Assembly: GCA_026874595.1 (NCBI GenBank) | Contig: CM049322.1 | Coordinates: 34,244,340-34,308,339, forward strand | Direction of reading: 5' to 3' | DNA length: 64,000 nucleotides | From: Sipunculus nudus | Taxonomy: Eukaryota > Annelida > Sipuncula > Golfingiida > Sipunculidae | Part shown: positions 1 to 13,637 of the stretch, one piece after another | Numbering within the stretch: the stretch's first letter is position 1 | Layout: each line of letters starts with the position of its first letter | The notes under the pieces: model-generated | What the model was told of the DNA's origin: nothing | Database searches by the model: none | Seen by the model: the letters and a program-made list of their open reading frames with translations, nothing else | Program-made: the position numbers and the translations under genes

Positions 1-136
1 TCTATGATACTCTCCCATCATTACATTATCTATGATACTCTTCCATCATTACATTATCTATGATACTCTCCCATCATTACATTATCTATGATACTCTCCC
101 ATTAGTACATTATCTATGATACTCTCCCATCAATGA
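1..136. repeat. 28-bp minisatellite, cut by the left edge
   Basis: About 4.8 direct copies of a 28-bp unit beginning TCTATGATACTCTCCCATCA start at 1, 29, 57, 85 and 113. Only single-base differences separate them: one C-to-T, and a variant ending in copies 4 and 5. The array probably continues left of the window. It lies in an intron of the minus-strand NAA50 gene, downstream of exon 2. Confidence 0.93.
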
Positions 137-888
137 CATACATGATGATTCAGCTTGTCACCTTAGCATCAACCCAAGAACTAACCTTCCTCCACGCAGG
201 TGTGATAAAGCCACTCTCCGGGGCTGATGTGAACCTGCAGAGTTCCAGTATTTAAGACTTTGCATGGAACCATCAACCCCACAGCCTGGCGCTTCTTTCA
301 AGGTATGACAATATCTGCTTCATTTGGTGATTTATCCTAGTGTTCTAATTCACAAGTAAAAATTAATTTAATTAAATGTGCCTGGGAACTGCTTAGGGGT
401 TTTCATTTCAATCTATTAATTACTTTCTTTCAACCCATTGAATTATTGTGAATAATGGACTGTAGTATCCTATTTAGGGTGCAGAGGTGTATTAACTATG
501 AACTTTCTCTCAGGATAATGATAAGATAAACATAATAATGCACCTATGTATAACACTGACACCAGTAATAATTATATATGTGCATCTAATTCTATTACTA
601 CATTCACATCTAATTTTGGAAACATTCAGGTAACTTCCCTTGTTAAACAAGTCCTTACTTCATTTATTGTTTTTAATAGGTCCTGTTGTATGAGCTAGAG
701 ACTTTTTTTGTTTTTAATTTACTTTCCCTTGGCAAGAGGTTGACCCCCAATGCTGAAACCTTTTACAGTATCTACAATGAACTTGCGACATTTTTTCATT
801 AATTTGCTAATTACAGTTTTCTAATCAGTATACAGCACAGGGAAAGCAAAATGAACAAGAAATGTCACAAACCACAAAAACAACAGCT
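137..888. other. NAA50 intronic sequence, no gene recognised
   Basis: AT-rich non-coding sequence. One GC-richer patch (about 180-301) has a plus-strand acceptor-like site (CCACGCAG, ending near 199) and a donor-like site (AAG then GTATGA near 301). All three plus-strand frames across it are closed, so it is not called as a coding exon. No later NAA50 exon (the one holding the conserved VGAVCCR block) is seen here, so that exon should lie beyond the left edge. Confidence 0.5.
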
Positions 889-890
889 AA

Positions 891-1198
891 GGCCAAAATA
901 ATAAAAGGGTATGGTTTTCAGGCACTTTTTTCCAGAAATCAGTGCAGGCGGGCGGTATTTTATTTTTGACCTTTTTTAGTATGTTTCGATAAAATGTCAT
1001 ATGATCAGGAAAAAACAGGTAAATGACAGGTTTCTTCTTGCTAAACAGGTAAAAGCACTACATATCAAAGAAAATTGTTTGGAAATTATATTATTTTACT
1101 ATCTTAAATGATGAAAATCAAAATAAAAATGTTTGATGCGGGGGGTTAAAATTGATGCGGGCGGTGCCTGAGAACCATACCTTTTATTTTTTTTTGCC
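891..1198. mobile_element. Harbinger-like MITE, copy 1
   Basis: Terminal inverted repeats begin GGCCAAAATAATAAAAGGG on the left and end in the complement (CCATACC, then TTTTATTT, then GCC) on the right. A shared subterminal stretch reads TATGGTTYTCAGGCAC. The element is flanked by TAA (888-890 and 1199-1201), a 3-bp target duplication typical of PIF/Harbinger elements. No coding capacity. The same family occurs in the opposite orientation at 38625-38917, where the terminal and subterminal GGCGGGCGG segments match. Superfamily assignment rests on the duplication length and the TIR style only. Confidence 0.75.
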
Positions 1199-1201
1199 TA
1201 A

Positions 1202-1599
1202 TTCTATCATATTTTTTATTTTTTTCTGCCATCTCATAATTAATAACTGATTATATGAACAGTTAAAGAGTGCCAATTAATTAATTGAGAATTTCATTTT
1301 ATCCAGAGTTTTGGAACACAAGTGCAAACAGGATAAAACTTGACCTTGTGCCACAAATAAGTGTTAACACCGTGGCCATTTCATTGACCTTTCAGAATGC
1401 TGCACAAGTTAGACTGAATCTATTTGGAGAAATATTTCAAGTATAATTCTATACAGCAGATTTCATGTTAGTACAGATGGTACATAAAATAGTCAATCAA
1501 TAATCGATAAAAAAATGATCAGGTGGTTTTTTATCTTTCAAACAACGAATATAGTTTTTCAACTGATTCGAAGCAAAAAAGACGTGAAAGTGATCTTAC
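1202..1599. other. NAA50 intron downstream of exon 2
   Basis: AT-rich sequence following the exon 2 donor on the minus strand. No exon, RNA gene or clear repeat is seen. Confidence 0.6.
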
Positions 1600-1736
1600 C
1601 AAGCTTAGCGAGCTCTCCCACCTCGAGGACATCTTTGTAGAACTTGTCATTGTAGGTGACCGGGAACACCACTTGGTTCAGCCTTTTCAACTGTTTGATG
1701 TTATGTTGGGTCACATCCCCCAGCTCTGTGCGCCCT
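1600..1736 (-). CDS. NAA50: NAA50 exon 2 (N-alpha-acetyltransferase 50, N-terminal part)
   Basis: On the minus strand the exon starts after TCTTTACAG and ends before GTAAGATCA. It encodes about 45 residues, including ELGDVTQHNIKQLKRLNQVV, then FPVTYNDKFYKDVLEVGELA and KL. This is nearly identical to residues 7-51 of animal NAA50, the catalytic GNAT-fold subunit that acetylates N-terminal methionines of nascent proteins and associates with the NatA complex (family knowledge). The FPV-Y segment belongs to the substrate-binding region. Entry is after two bases of a codon. Joined to the eight coding bases at 20542-20549, it gives an N-terminus of the same length as the family (seven residues before LGDV). 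It exits after one base, fitting the Ala codon that follows KL in homologues. The acetyl-CoA-binding exons are not in the window. Confidence 0.93.
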
Positions 1737-4700
1737 CTGTAAAGACAACAAAACTCTTGTTAAACAACTCCTTTAAAGACCAAAAGGGATGTCCAAGGAT
1801 TGCTGAAATCTGTAATTTGTTAAGTACAATATTTAAGTAATTATTTGATTCTGACATACATGATGCCACTGTATCCGATTTCAAGATTCCTCTAGTTTTC
1901 ATTCAATCTGTAATTCAAGGAAATTTCCAAATATCACTCCCCAAACTGTCTGAAACCACAATAATAAGCACTGAACTGTCTTTCATGTACTCTACTATAA
2001 TAGACTTTTACATAAAGTGTCATAAATCATGCTACAAAAGTGTTTCCTGGTCTTTCTCAAATCCTTTCCTTCATATTCTGCTCAAAATAAATGAACCAAA
2101 AGCTTTACCATGCGTGTTCTTGAGTACCACCTAATACATCATGAAACACAATTCAAATATATTTAAAAAAAAAAAGGTGATAATAATTTTGCTATTTATG
2201 TATTTAAGCCCAAAAATGCAAGACACTCCTTACTTCTAATTGTGACAATTACCATCTCTGTGTTAAACTAATGTTATGCACACTTATTACCGGAAAAATT
2301 ATGATTCCTAACAACTGAATAACTGCTTGAATGCCCAGGATCATTTACCATGTGACACATGAGAAGTATGAACATGCCAGTCTCATACTGAATGTAGGAC
2401 AACCAATCAGCATTTAGCATTTTGAACATGGACTTTGATTGGCTGTCAGTTGACAAATTAGAACAGGAAGTGGATTGGAGACCATGATGCAACACATTTT
2501 AAATTTTGTGCAAGATCAAACCAGAATGTCTATGTATGGAAATTTCTTTCACTTATTTTGATTGAGTACTTTTTATGACTTAATTCTGGATCAAATAAAT
2601 CAAGTGTTATTCATCTAAATTTATGTTCAGCATGGCACAAGTGTACAAATTTACTGAAAATTTATCTGGCATTGTGTTTTTTATATTTATATCCAAAACT
2701 GATTTTCTTATCAATATGAATTTAATACTAAAATCTTACACTTAATTATATTCTACTCATAAAATGTTAACTATATAAAAAAATAATGTATTGGAATAAA
2801 TTATATTTTCAAATATAATTGTGTTTTCAAGATCAAAATCTTAGTACTTTATGAAACACTTATTTTGTCCATGTAAACTGAGACGTTACTCTAGAGATAG
2901 CTTTGATTCAAAATTAATTTCCATGAAGAGAATAAAAAAGAAGACAGTTACTATGAAATTTCCAATATAAAAGGTTCAGTGAGAAAATCTGATCATATTC
3001 CTAACTGAATATATGAACCACTAGACATAAAATTGTTTACTTGCCTTACCATGATTTTGGTACCTGTCAATCAAATCTTTACGACCACTTCTGTGGTATA
3101 CATGTAAGAAATGGCAGAAATTGTAAAACCTTGTTATTTGTAAGATACTACTAGTCTATCTGCTACCTGAACAAATAACCACAAAACAATATATTGGTTA
3201 AAAAGCAGAATACTCAACCGTTGTATGTGCAAAACCACTGATAAAAGACAAGGCTGCATAACCTAACTGATGCTTGAAATTTTTTCACTGCGCAGAGACT
3301 GAGTAAACCTTTTCAATCACTAACCTATCAGAGAGGGTCTAACCACCTCACACATGCTTGCGACATCCTGAAGCACCGTTCCAACCACTGAGACCCAGGT
3401 GCTGGGCCCAGTTTATATAGTCACCAAAACTGGTACAGAGGAAAAACCACAAATTCAGTGATTATTCCCGGCAGAAAAGGTCAGATGTGAATAATCTCTG
3501 ACACACCCTGCCATGAATCGGCATGAATGTTTCTGATACAGAAAACTCTTCCCTCCCACCACGTGGTTATGGATACATCACGAAAAATTTAGTGGGCTTC
3601 TAAATTATTACAACAGCATCTGACTAATGTTAAAATAGGTGGGCTGCTTTATTGTGCAACTGGAAAGGAACTTCCCTTATCATATAGCAAGCCCACTCAC
3701 TTTCTAAGATTTATTTCCTTTTTTTTAATCATTTCCCTTTTATCCTATTAAACATGAAACTGTTACTTGAAAAATTTTAATAAAATTCCATTTTTAATAC
3801 TTCCTTTGGTAAAGGTGAAATTTATCAATTATAAAAAACTTCTTCCCATATTACTGTACCGAACTCATAATCAATATCCTCCCTTATTTATATAAAAGCT
3901 TCAAGATATCAGGTATTTTTTATTATTCAATCCAGTCAGTGATAATAAATATTTTAACAAGAAAATTGGTAGTCTGCTTTTTTTTAAGGTAAAGTAAATG
4001 AATAAACAAGGCACTTTTTAGCAAATAAATAAAAAATAATAATGATGATTTCTTTGTGAACCGGTGTTTACAACAAATAATGATTTTAATAATGTATTAG
4101 AATTTATACATCTTATTAATTTGTTGTCTTCACAAGACAGAATTCATAATTAAAACTAATTAAACATTCAAACTACTATTTTCCTTTGTCATTTTTTATG
4201 AAATGCTTCTCCATAATTACAGTCAAGCAATTTATTACATTGTGCCCTGATTTGTAAATTATAATTAATTTGTCTCATTAAGTGTGGGTAATCCACTTAA
4301 AAAGTCATGTAATCTTGATCAAATTACATTATAATACAATTATTAAAGATAAATGGTATTTTTTTGTCATGAGAAATCATAAGCCCTTTAATATGCTTAA
4401 TTCAACGCATTACTTTAAGACTCAACAAAGTACTTTTGATATATTGCAAATGGACATACTGTTACCCCTCTTAACATTTTGTTAAGACACAATAATTCAA
4501 AATGAGAAAAATTTACAAATGAAAAGATGTTGTTCCTGTTTGTATTAATTCTTCAACAATACCTTCAAAGAAGTCCCTGACAACATGTCTTCAATAATGC
4601 TTGATACCTCTTAAATTTCAAAGAGACACCCATATATACATGTCACACTGAGTACGCAAGGCCAAAAAAAGGCTCGGTCAGCCATTAAAAGTGTGTAAAA

Positions 4701-6427
4701 TAAATGTTCTTGATTCCATAGATGTAGGTCACCATTAATCAGCGTGTGATATCACTCTTCTATTCTTATGTATGTTAACTTGGCAAACACAGAAATGCAT
4801 GACATGCACATGGTTGTTGACAGAATGAGCCGTTATGCAAATCTACAGTTTCCTGTCAAGCCACGTGCTCTCAGGTGTCTAGGGGAATTGGTAAATCAGT
4901 TCATCGGGTGTACGGCTGTTTTTTTTTGTTATTGTACCAGACAGGAAGTAAGGAGCCTATCTGTTAAAAACCATCTTTATCTCATCACGTACAGTTGGTA
5001 AAAAAAACCTCCATCCCCTTTTCATCAGCAGTACCATCATTATCAATGTACTGTGGTTCAACATCCTCACGTACTGAAGGGATGATGTAATTTTTCGAAA
5101 CACAAACTGATTGGCAAATTTTCAAAACTGAAGTACGAGTTTCAATACTCCAATCAAAATTTAAAACTACCAAACTTTAAAAATCAAATTGGTCCCTACT
5201 ATATAGTATTAATTTGGGAATGCTTCATCGTTATTCGGTGGAAAGCGCCACCTTGAGATAATGCTGTCCTTTAAAAGGTCAAGTCTGGTCACAAATATAA
5301 TAAATGTAAAAAATGCTGAGTGAGCAGAAATTTAATACAAAATTTCTCATCCAAGAGAGAAATCTAAAGTTTACCGAAAAAATATTCAACTTTTTTCATA
5401 TGAAAATGAAATTAAGAAATTTTCATATATTTTTATTCTAATTAACCACTTAATATGAAAAGTTCAATATGAAACAAATGCTAAATAATTATCAGATGAA
5501 TTATCTAATGAAAATGAAACATGTCATTTTGCACACAATTAATGTTATTTGGCCCCTTGTATCTTGCACAACTCCATCTGACCTTACCAGTTTCCCTTTG
5601 TTGGAAGTCTTCCTTGTAAGGTGTACTTCCCATCACAATGAGGAAAGATTTGAATGAAAGAAAACCCAAGTTATTGGTCACAGACAAGTGGGCCTATAAT
5701 CGGGGAAATTAATTAATTCCTCAAAACGGAGAAATTTTCCATTTTGTCAGGTGACATCATCTGCTGATGGCATTACTGCTGCACCCTGAATCACATGTCA
5801 GTTATTACAATTTCATTATATAATTAAATTAATGTGGACACTCCCTATGACCGCATACATCAATGTTAGTAATAGACTGTTAACCTGAACCTTGTGACTC
5901 TGCTATATATTTAATACTTTGAAATAGAATACAATCATTCTGTCACAAGTTAATGCAACTTCACCTAAACGTTCCCCCTTTAATTAGGAAAAACAGTAAC
6001 ACCCTAAACAGAACTGCTAAGGTAATAGACCCTGATTATGTAATTATGGAGCTTATTGGCCATGACAGGAGACTCAATTAGTCTTAGCCACTAGGGACTC
6101 ACCTGATCTGTAACTTGAAGCTTTAATAACCCCATGTGTAGGGTATTACCCCTTGGAAGCCCGCCAACATACACCACACACCCCAGTACCCTTCTGCCGC
6201 CAAGTCAGGCCACACAGGAAATAAAAGTCACATGGTTGTAGAACTGACGCCTGATACAGGAAGCCTGACCTCGCCTTGCATACTTGACCTGGTTATTATG
6301 CTGGGAGGGGCAAAGTTTGGAGTGAGGCCGGATATTGGGCTTGGTGATACACAGAAATATTGGCGGGAGATCCCTGCAGAGGGTACTCCATGATTTACTC
6401 TACACCAGTTGACTTTGGCCAGATGGG

Positions 6428-6450
6428 TTGGGGGGGGGGGGGGGGGGGGG
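6428..6450. repeat. poly-G tract
   Basis: An uninterrupted run of about 23 G in NAA50 intron 1. Similar G or C homopolymers recur at about 21531, 27326, 39091, 39246 and 50911. Such runs can form quadruplexes and are prone to length change. Confidence 0.9.
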
Positions 6451-9205
6451 TAAGAATTCTTACGGCACATATTATGTATCCTGTTAAGTGCTGAATGTCA
6501 CCTGTCTTTCAAGGGCACAGTTTCACACAGACAACACATCTTTGACCCCTGACCTTGCAGAATAATACCCTCTCAACACATTTGGTACATCAGTAATACC
6601 TATACTATTCATATACCCTAAAATATGAAAATTAAAAACAAAATAGTTTAACACTAACACAAGATTTATATTCATAAAATTATCACTATATCATGACTTT
6701 TTAATTATATGCAAATTTATGCCAGCTTATCATGCGACTGATGCTGAAGTAATTTACTATTCAAAAAACTTTGTTTAAAGATTCTAAACAAAAGTTCATG
6801 ATATTTAAAACATTGTATAATGAAAAAAAGTATACTGAAGAGAGAATAAGTTTTCTCTCATATATAATAAATGACTTTTATACTATTTTCTAAAATTTAT
6901 TTAAGTTTGTAATATTTACACTTAAAAAAGAATCACGGTTAGGAACCCTGCAGTTATAATAAAGTTCCATCATGTAGCAGATTTGTAAAACATTCAGCAA
7001 ATGTACAGAGTATCAATCTACAGACTATACCTTTGCAAAAATAATATGATAAACTTTGACATAAAAACTACCAACAAGACCTCAATAAAGCAAGGTATGA
7101 TAAAAAGAGCCAAAAAAATACTGGGGCTGTAAAAAAGTGGTTTTTATTATGAGGTGGTTTTTATTATGAGGTGGTTGCTAAGCGGGTTTTGCTTTATTAT
7201 ATTATGATATAAATATAAAAGACAATAAAAAAATTTACAACAGGCAAAGAAAAAAGAATTAGGCATGATGATGTGGAATACAGAATTTTAATCTGGCCTT
7301 GAATACCTTTTAGCAGTGTGAGGAACAGGCACAACTTAATCCTGGTCATACACCAGAACTGTGATGGGCCGATGATCGATTATAATCCAAGATCAGTCAT
7401 GTTGATGCAAACAATCTGATGATCAGAGTCATAATCATTTGCATATTTTTGCATGTAACTTAAGCTTCGTGACGAGGAAATGTGTGCTTTTATATACACT
7501 ATGCAAGCAAACTACAGAAATGTCTGCATTCACTAATAACCTGATTCCTAAGTCACTTTACATGAAGCTTATATAGGCTTTAGTATTATGAAATTATATG
7601 GATATAGGCCTACTGGTACATATCAGTTGAGATGGTGTACTTGTCTGCATATATCATCAGAAATTCATACTTCTAAACAATCGATTATTTCTGACTATCA
7701 ATTGGAAGAGGTCAACCTATTTTTACTGATATTAGATCATGAAATTAACACAAAATAGTCATAATGCTATTGGTAAGATTATTTTTTTCACTATTTGTAT
7801 GTTTAAAGGTTAAAACCAGATAAAGTATCTGGAGAACTAAAACTTAACATTTGTTTACATTCATAGCTGTTAATTTCAGTGTCCTCAAGACCTTCAGAGA
7901 AGAAGTAGCCCTGTCCAAAGCTTTTTATTTTCATTTTCACTGTAACATAGCTATCTCGCCTTTATGAATTTATATAAACGTAAAAGTCACCACCAACTTA
8001 AATTTAAATCTATGACCCTTACATGTACATGTCACAATGGCATATCTTTTTTTTTCAATATTCCTAGCTTAGCTTAACTGACAGTCAAAAGTTCTGACTT
8101 AATAAATGAAATAGGAAAATCATGATTTTTTTAAACAAAAATGTCCCCCAATGTATATTAGGAAAAATTGTGCTCCCTCATTCATGTACTTTGCAAAGAG
8201 TTACTGATATCATGATCGTCATCATTATCATCATCATGTGTCAAATGTAAAAAAAAAAAATCTAAAAACTTACTAACAAGGACCAAGCAGTGATTATGGT
8301 TTTATATATATTTTGAAAACATATCTAAATTAAAAGTTTTAAATATCAGAAATAGTTTATATTGTTTTTGGTGGAGAAGGAATTATACAAAATGGTAAAT
8401 ATTATTCTACTGCCATTTCAAATGGTCTTCTGCGGTGTTTATCATGAGTTTCCAATTATTACACTGTATTTTTTATAGTCAAATTATACCAACACAAAAA
8501 CCTTCTTGGCTATACATATGCACAGAGTCTATGATAAAAGTCATTGAATATACCTATTTTATGAGCTCCTGTTTTAGAAAGTTTTCATTTCTTTTTAACT
8601 GTGAAACTGTGGGTTCCTTAATCCCTTATTAAATATCTTGCATGTTGATATAGTTTCCACAGTCCTATCTAGCAAGTTTGAAAAATTCTAATGTAAAAAA
8701 TAAAACAATATACCTTATATATAGCATTAAAAACAAAAATCTAGGTTTTCCTTATGATTTATAATAGTTCATATGTTTAATCTGAGGAAAAGTACAAAAA
8801 GAATCCTCAATACTGAATGTTTTATATAAATAGCAATTACTAGTGAGATAAGTGTGCTAGTCCTATGCCAAAAATACACAAATATACTGTTCAATAAAAA
8901 AAAAAAATTTATATGAGGATATTTTTCAACCTCACAGGTGTTGTAAATATATTAAGCATTTGGATGCACATTTTACATGAATTAGCCCATTATAATTGAA
9001 TGTAATCTGATAAAAACTAACAAGAAGTCTTTATGCAAGAGTTTTTGGGGAAACCACAAATTTGACAAAAAGTAGGAATTCTGCATATCTTAATCCCAGT
9101 ATAAATTCCTACTTTAACTGCAACGCACATTCCATTCAGAGCTTGCTGTCTAAAATTACCATTCTGCCATGACGGGATACAGTGTACAGCCGTTTTACTC
9201 TGGAG

Positions 9206-9222
9206 TACCCACAATGCCTTGC
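9206..9222 (+). promoter_or_regulatory. ZNF143/Staf-like site
   Basis: The sequence TACCCACAATGCCTTGC matches the vertebrate ZNF143/Staf consensus (YWCCCRNMATSCMYYRCR, from memory) at every position of the 17 compared. In other animals this motif is typically promoter-proximal; here it lies about 11 kb inside NAA50 intron 1. It may mark a hidden promoter or enhancer. Binding is inferred from the motif only. Confidence 0.4.
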
Positions 9223-10435
9223 TCATTTTGTGGTTAGCCTATTAATACGGTTATGAATGAACTCTTACAATGACCAATAAGAAACTGCTTGTACCACCAG
9301 GACAAAATGCTTGGCATGCCATAAATGACTGCAACTGCAGGAGAGTAATTTATTGTGTGTGACGTTTAACTCTGGTACATCAATTTATGTGTACCAGACA
9401 CAATTATCCCATGAATGGTGAGAACGATCTAGTCTCCTTGCATACAATGAAAATTTTCTGTCACAGTTTATTGTATACGATAAAGGACTGTTAAACACAG
9501 ATTTTACAATAAAGCAAGTCAATCGTATAAACTTAACTAATATCTGTGCAGATCGACATCTTCCAAACGGAAAAAAAGAGGGGGGGGGGGATGGTTGCTG
9601 ATATTTCACATGATTTGTCTACTAGGGAAAATTGTAGCATACATGGTTCCATCTGTATCATCTGTTATATGACTCTAATCCATGCCACTATTTTTCAAGG
9701 AATTTGATTTAAAGTAATAAATCTTTAATTTCTTTTCACATGATATCCTGTCTCATATGAATAAAAAAAAAAGAAAGTTTATATCAAAATTTACATTATA
9801 AATTTTGCAAAAAGCTTCTCCCTGAGGAAGGGGAAGAAACTAATTTGAGTATTTCCTATATATTCATGAATTTGAACACACTTTTATAATCCACAATAAC
9901 AAGTTATTTTCTTTTCTTTTTTTCCTAATTACACTTTATATTTGAAATACTCAAACAATAAATCTAAGTTATTCTCAGTGGCTTATTAAGGAAGACATTG
10001 CATGACACATTATGCACAAGTTAAGCACATGCTGACCATTTTAAGAATTCCTTTGGTATCACTATATTCAGGGGGAATATGGATATTACTGAGGCACCTG
10101 ATATTCTATAGAAGTACTACTCTTTTTTTATTCATATTTACAAAGAAAATTTAACACTATAATAGACTGAATCTTATGTCATCTCATTGAGATTATTCAA
10201 TATATATCCGAGCAAAAATAATTTTTCAGTATCTGTTTAGCTTTATCAATAATTATCAGACTGCTGACCCCAGAGTTTTTAAATTTTAAAGGCAATGCAG
10301 AAAAACTCACATGTATATGTTATATTCATATATAAACTCTAACATTTGCAATGCAGCATCAACATTACAATGTTCACGTTAATGTTAAATGTGCAGATCC
10401 TACAAAGATCATTAGGCAGGTGGTTCAACCATATG

Positions 10436-10451
10436 GGTTACCATAGTAACC
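10436..10451. promoter_or_regulatory. RFX X-box-like palindrome
   Basis: GGTTACCATAGTAACC has 6-bp inverted arms. It fits the RFX X-box pattern GTNRCC, 0-3 spacer bases, RGYAAC, with a 2-bp spacer. It lies at the edge of a complex block (about 10380-10960) in intron 1. RFX factors commonly drive ciliary and some neural or immune genes (family knowledge); the target here is unknown. Confidence 0.4.
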
Positions 10452-11082
10452 TGTTAACAGGTACATATTCCCCATTCATATTCAAATTCAGTAGCCTCAG
10501 GTGAGCTAAGGTGTAGCAGACGACAGTTAAAATGACCCAGATATTTTCCCGCCAAAACTCCACCCACTGACCTCAAGCTGCAGGTACAAGGAAACCTTAC
10601 ATCCTGTGAACATGTTTACACAATCTGCATTATCGGTGCTGTTCAAACTATTTAAATGGTCATGGCCGCCTTTTCAATGACGGTTTCCTGTCACCTTGGC
10701 TCTCCTCCTGAAGTAGAAGCGTAAACTTTGTCCCCCTCTGACTGATCCCCAGTTTCCCCATTGTGTCAAAGCCAAAAATGCTACTTTTAACTGTTTGTGC
10801 CATATCCTGCCAAGCTTCTGAAACCACGGCCATGAGTAGGGTTTATCCACAGAATCTTAAGTCCAATTTTCCCCAGGCATGATGCAAATATGCACAACAT
10901 GGAGTTCCACACTGAATAGCAGCCCTATCAGAGTAATGTAATTGCCCAGTCTCAATAGAAAACTACTCTGCATTCAAGCAGTTCTGCCATGTGCTTAATG
11001 CTCAGAATTTGCATTATCAATAAATTTTAAAATTTTACAGTTTATTTTTTCATTCAAGTATCAAATGATAACTGGAACATAT

Positions 11083-11272
11083 TATATACCTTATTTACTG
11101 TTTTTATTTATCATTTTTATTTACAGTTTCATATATCATTTTTATTTACATTTTTTATAAAAATATATTTTTATTAACTGTTTTATATACTTTCTTATTT
11201 ATGGTTTTAAATATAATTTTTATTTACTTTTAAAGTTTATATATGATTTTTATTTACTGTTCTCTTTGCTTA
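11083..11272. repeat. degenerate AT-rich minisatellite
   Basis: About seven imperfect units of 25-30 bp with a core like TTTTTATTTACTGTTTTATA, repeated across intron 1 of NAA50. No coding potential. Confidence 0.7.
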
Positions 11273-13521
11273 TTTAAAATAAAACAGTTATATTTCTTTT
11301 AATTAGAAGCCAGCAGAACCTACATAATAATGTATAAAATGCTTTTAAAGTATGCATGTGTTAGTGAACACTTCACGTGTCATGGAAATACTTCTTCAAA
11401 ATACCTAAATTGATATAAATAAATTAAAATCTATAAACAGAATTTTTGAAAAATATTCAATATATTGTCTTCATCTGTGTCCAAGTAGTACAGTATCTCA
11501 TGTTTAACCACAATTATAAATGTTGATTGTATTTAATATTTAAAATAGATATTTCTTCTATTGCCTCACTCTATTAAGGCCTTTATGAACCTGTTCTGGT
11601 TAAATATCAATAAAGCAGTGTTAAAATATTTTTATTTTCAAAAAAGGACAACTTGAGATCTCTAACATGATAACATTTTTTTAACTTAAAATGTAATTTT
11701 AAGCATAAACCAAAGCTGCTGTACAGTGCACTACAAAATTATTGTAAAACTTATACCATGCAGTCTTTACAGATAGGGCTAAAAAAAATTCATATAAGTT
11801 TTGAAAAAAATGAACATTGCAGTTTCTTTTTGTGCTTTCTATTTTTTTGTGGTCCAACATTTCTTAGCACCACTCCCCCCTCAGCACTTCCAAAATATAA
11901 TAAATTGGTCCTCTGATTAAGTCTTTTATAAGTTGAATGGTGCGTCAAGAATATATAATAAACATTAATTTTAATATTGTGTCCAAAATTAGGACAAAAT
12001 ATTAAGCCTGAAAATGTCAAAATATTAAGCCTGAAAATGTGTCTCTCCAGGTGTTTCAGAGAGAGAGAAAGAAGTGGCCCTCTTTACTGATGAAAAAAAT
12101 AGGTCTGTGGGTTTACCCGGACAGATGCCCCTGCTTGATTTTATGCAGATTTGTCCTGCAACTATAACGTAAACACCATCTGTTCCGGGCTGCTTACATG
12201 TGGCTTCAAAAACTAAGCCAAGCCCTACATCCCATAAAACTTTACAGTAATATCTCACAACCTAAGTAGCTGTATCTTAATAATTATAACAATAAAATAT
12301 TGTTTAGAATATCCATAGTATTACTATATATTATTTTTTATGTGTAATGTTTTATTTCAGTTTAAGTTATAATTGTATGCAGGTGTACATCACAGACATG
12401 TCTTTTATACTATATTTCTGAACCGATCAAGTATTTCTTGATAACCTCTGACCTCAGAAACAATACCTTAATAATCAATATTTAAAATATTAATATTAAT
12501 AATTACACTATAACATTTTTATTATTAGACCACTGTAATCATCTTCTTCTGAACTAGTTAAGCATTCCTCCCTTACATTAGAACACTATGTATTTTAGTT
12601 AAGGGTTAAACTGTAAACCTAGTGCAATTTCCAAAAATGGTTTACAGATTATACATAGTGTTTGAAGATTAATTCCAGATATGGCATATCTGAAACTGCC
12701 TGATTTTTTTTGAGCCGGTGGAATATGCCATCAGTGAACACCCCTGATATCCCTATATTGTTAGGAGTACAGCCTGTAGGTGGGTGGCACTGTCTCACAC
12801 AAAATGGTGAAGATAATCTTATGGCAGTGGGTAATATGCAACTGTCAATCCTCCAAGATTCAGGTTCTCCATTGAATTGCTGGGAATAATGCATTGTCAA
12901 CATAACAATTACTCATGTATTAAACCATATCTGTTGCAATATTTCTTTATATATGCATCAAGGCTATGGAGATCAAGGCATACAAATTAATACTATGTAT
13001 TGATACAAAGATCTCCACATCATATAAAGGAACACTTAAGATACAAAGGATAAAAGCCTGACAAAGAGAGGCCTGACACTGACATGATACTCTTTTAGAC
13101 CGGTTTGGTGACACCATACAGTTTTAGGACAGTATCAGCACAAGCTTACATTTAAGTAGGTATGTTTCTCTTTTGTTGGAGCATCTACGTACAGATGTAA
13201 GACTCATGAATAATAATATATTCAAATTTGCCAATGACATCTTTTACTAGATGCAGGCACATGTGGTTAAACTATCGATGAGCTTGTTCACACAAAGAAG
13301 GGCTCTACCCAGCTGCCAGGTCTTTTCTTTACCAAAACAAGACCATTTTCAACAGAATCCCTTTAAGTTGAACAGTGAACCATCTGGACCACTTAATATC
13401 TAGCACAGGCTGAAGAAACCCCAAAAGAGAATGTGGCAGTCCACGGAGCAGAAGCTGCCATTCACCCTCCTCTTTGTTACCCAGGAATCATTTGTCACCA
13501 AGACCATGTGGCTATTTGCTG

Positions 13522-13637
13522 ATTGGCTAATACCCGCTGGTAACATCATGGTCGACACCTGCTTCCACGGCAACCCACCTGTCACGAGACCTTGTCACTA
13601 ATTGGCTGCCTCAGTATGAGTTTTCAAATTTGATTGG
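13522..13637. promoter_or_regulatory. cluster of three inverted CCAAT boxes
   Basis: ATTGG cores occur at 13522 (GATTGGCTAA), 13601 (AATTGGCTGC) and 13633 (TGATTGGTGA), all in the same orientation. They sit in a GC-richer block inside NAA50 intron 1. Each has flanking bases like NF-Y sites. A similar pair occurs at about 2402 and 2439 (AACCAATCAG and GATTGGCTGT). The cluster looks promoter- or enhancer-like, but no adjacent exon was found. Confidence 0.35.

Noticed and set aside
200-301. Exon-like segment on the plus strand
   Set aside because: Stops in all frames and inside the opposite-strand NAA50 gene; at best non-coding.
6228-6470. Minus-strand frame with a proline run
   Set aside because: The prolines come from the poly-G tract.
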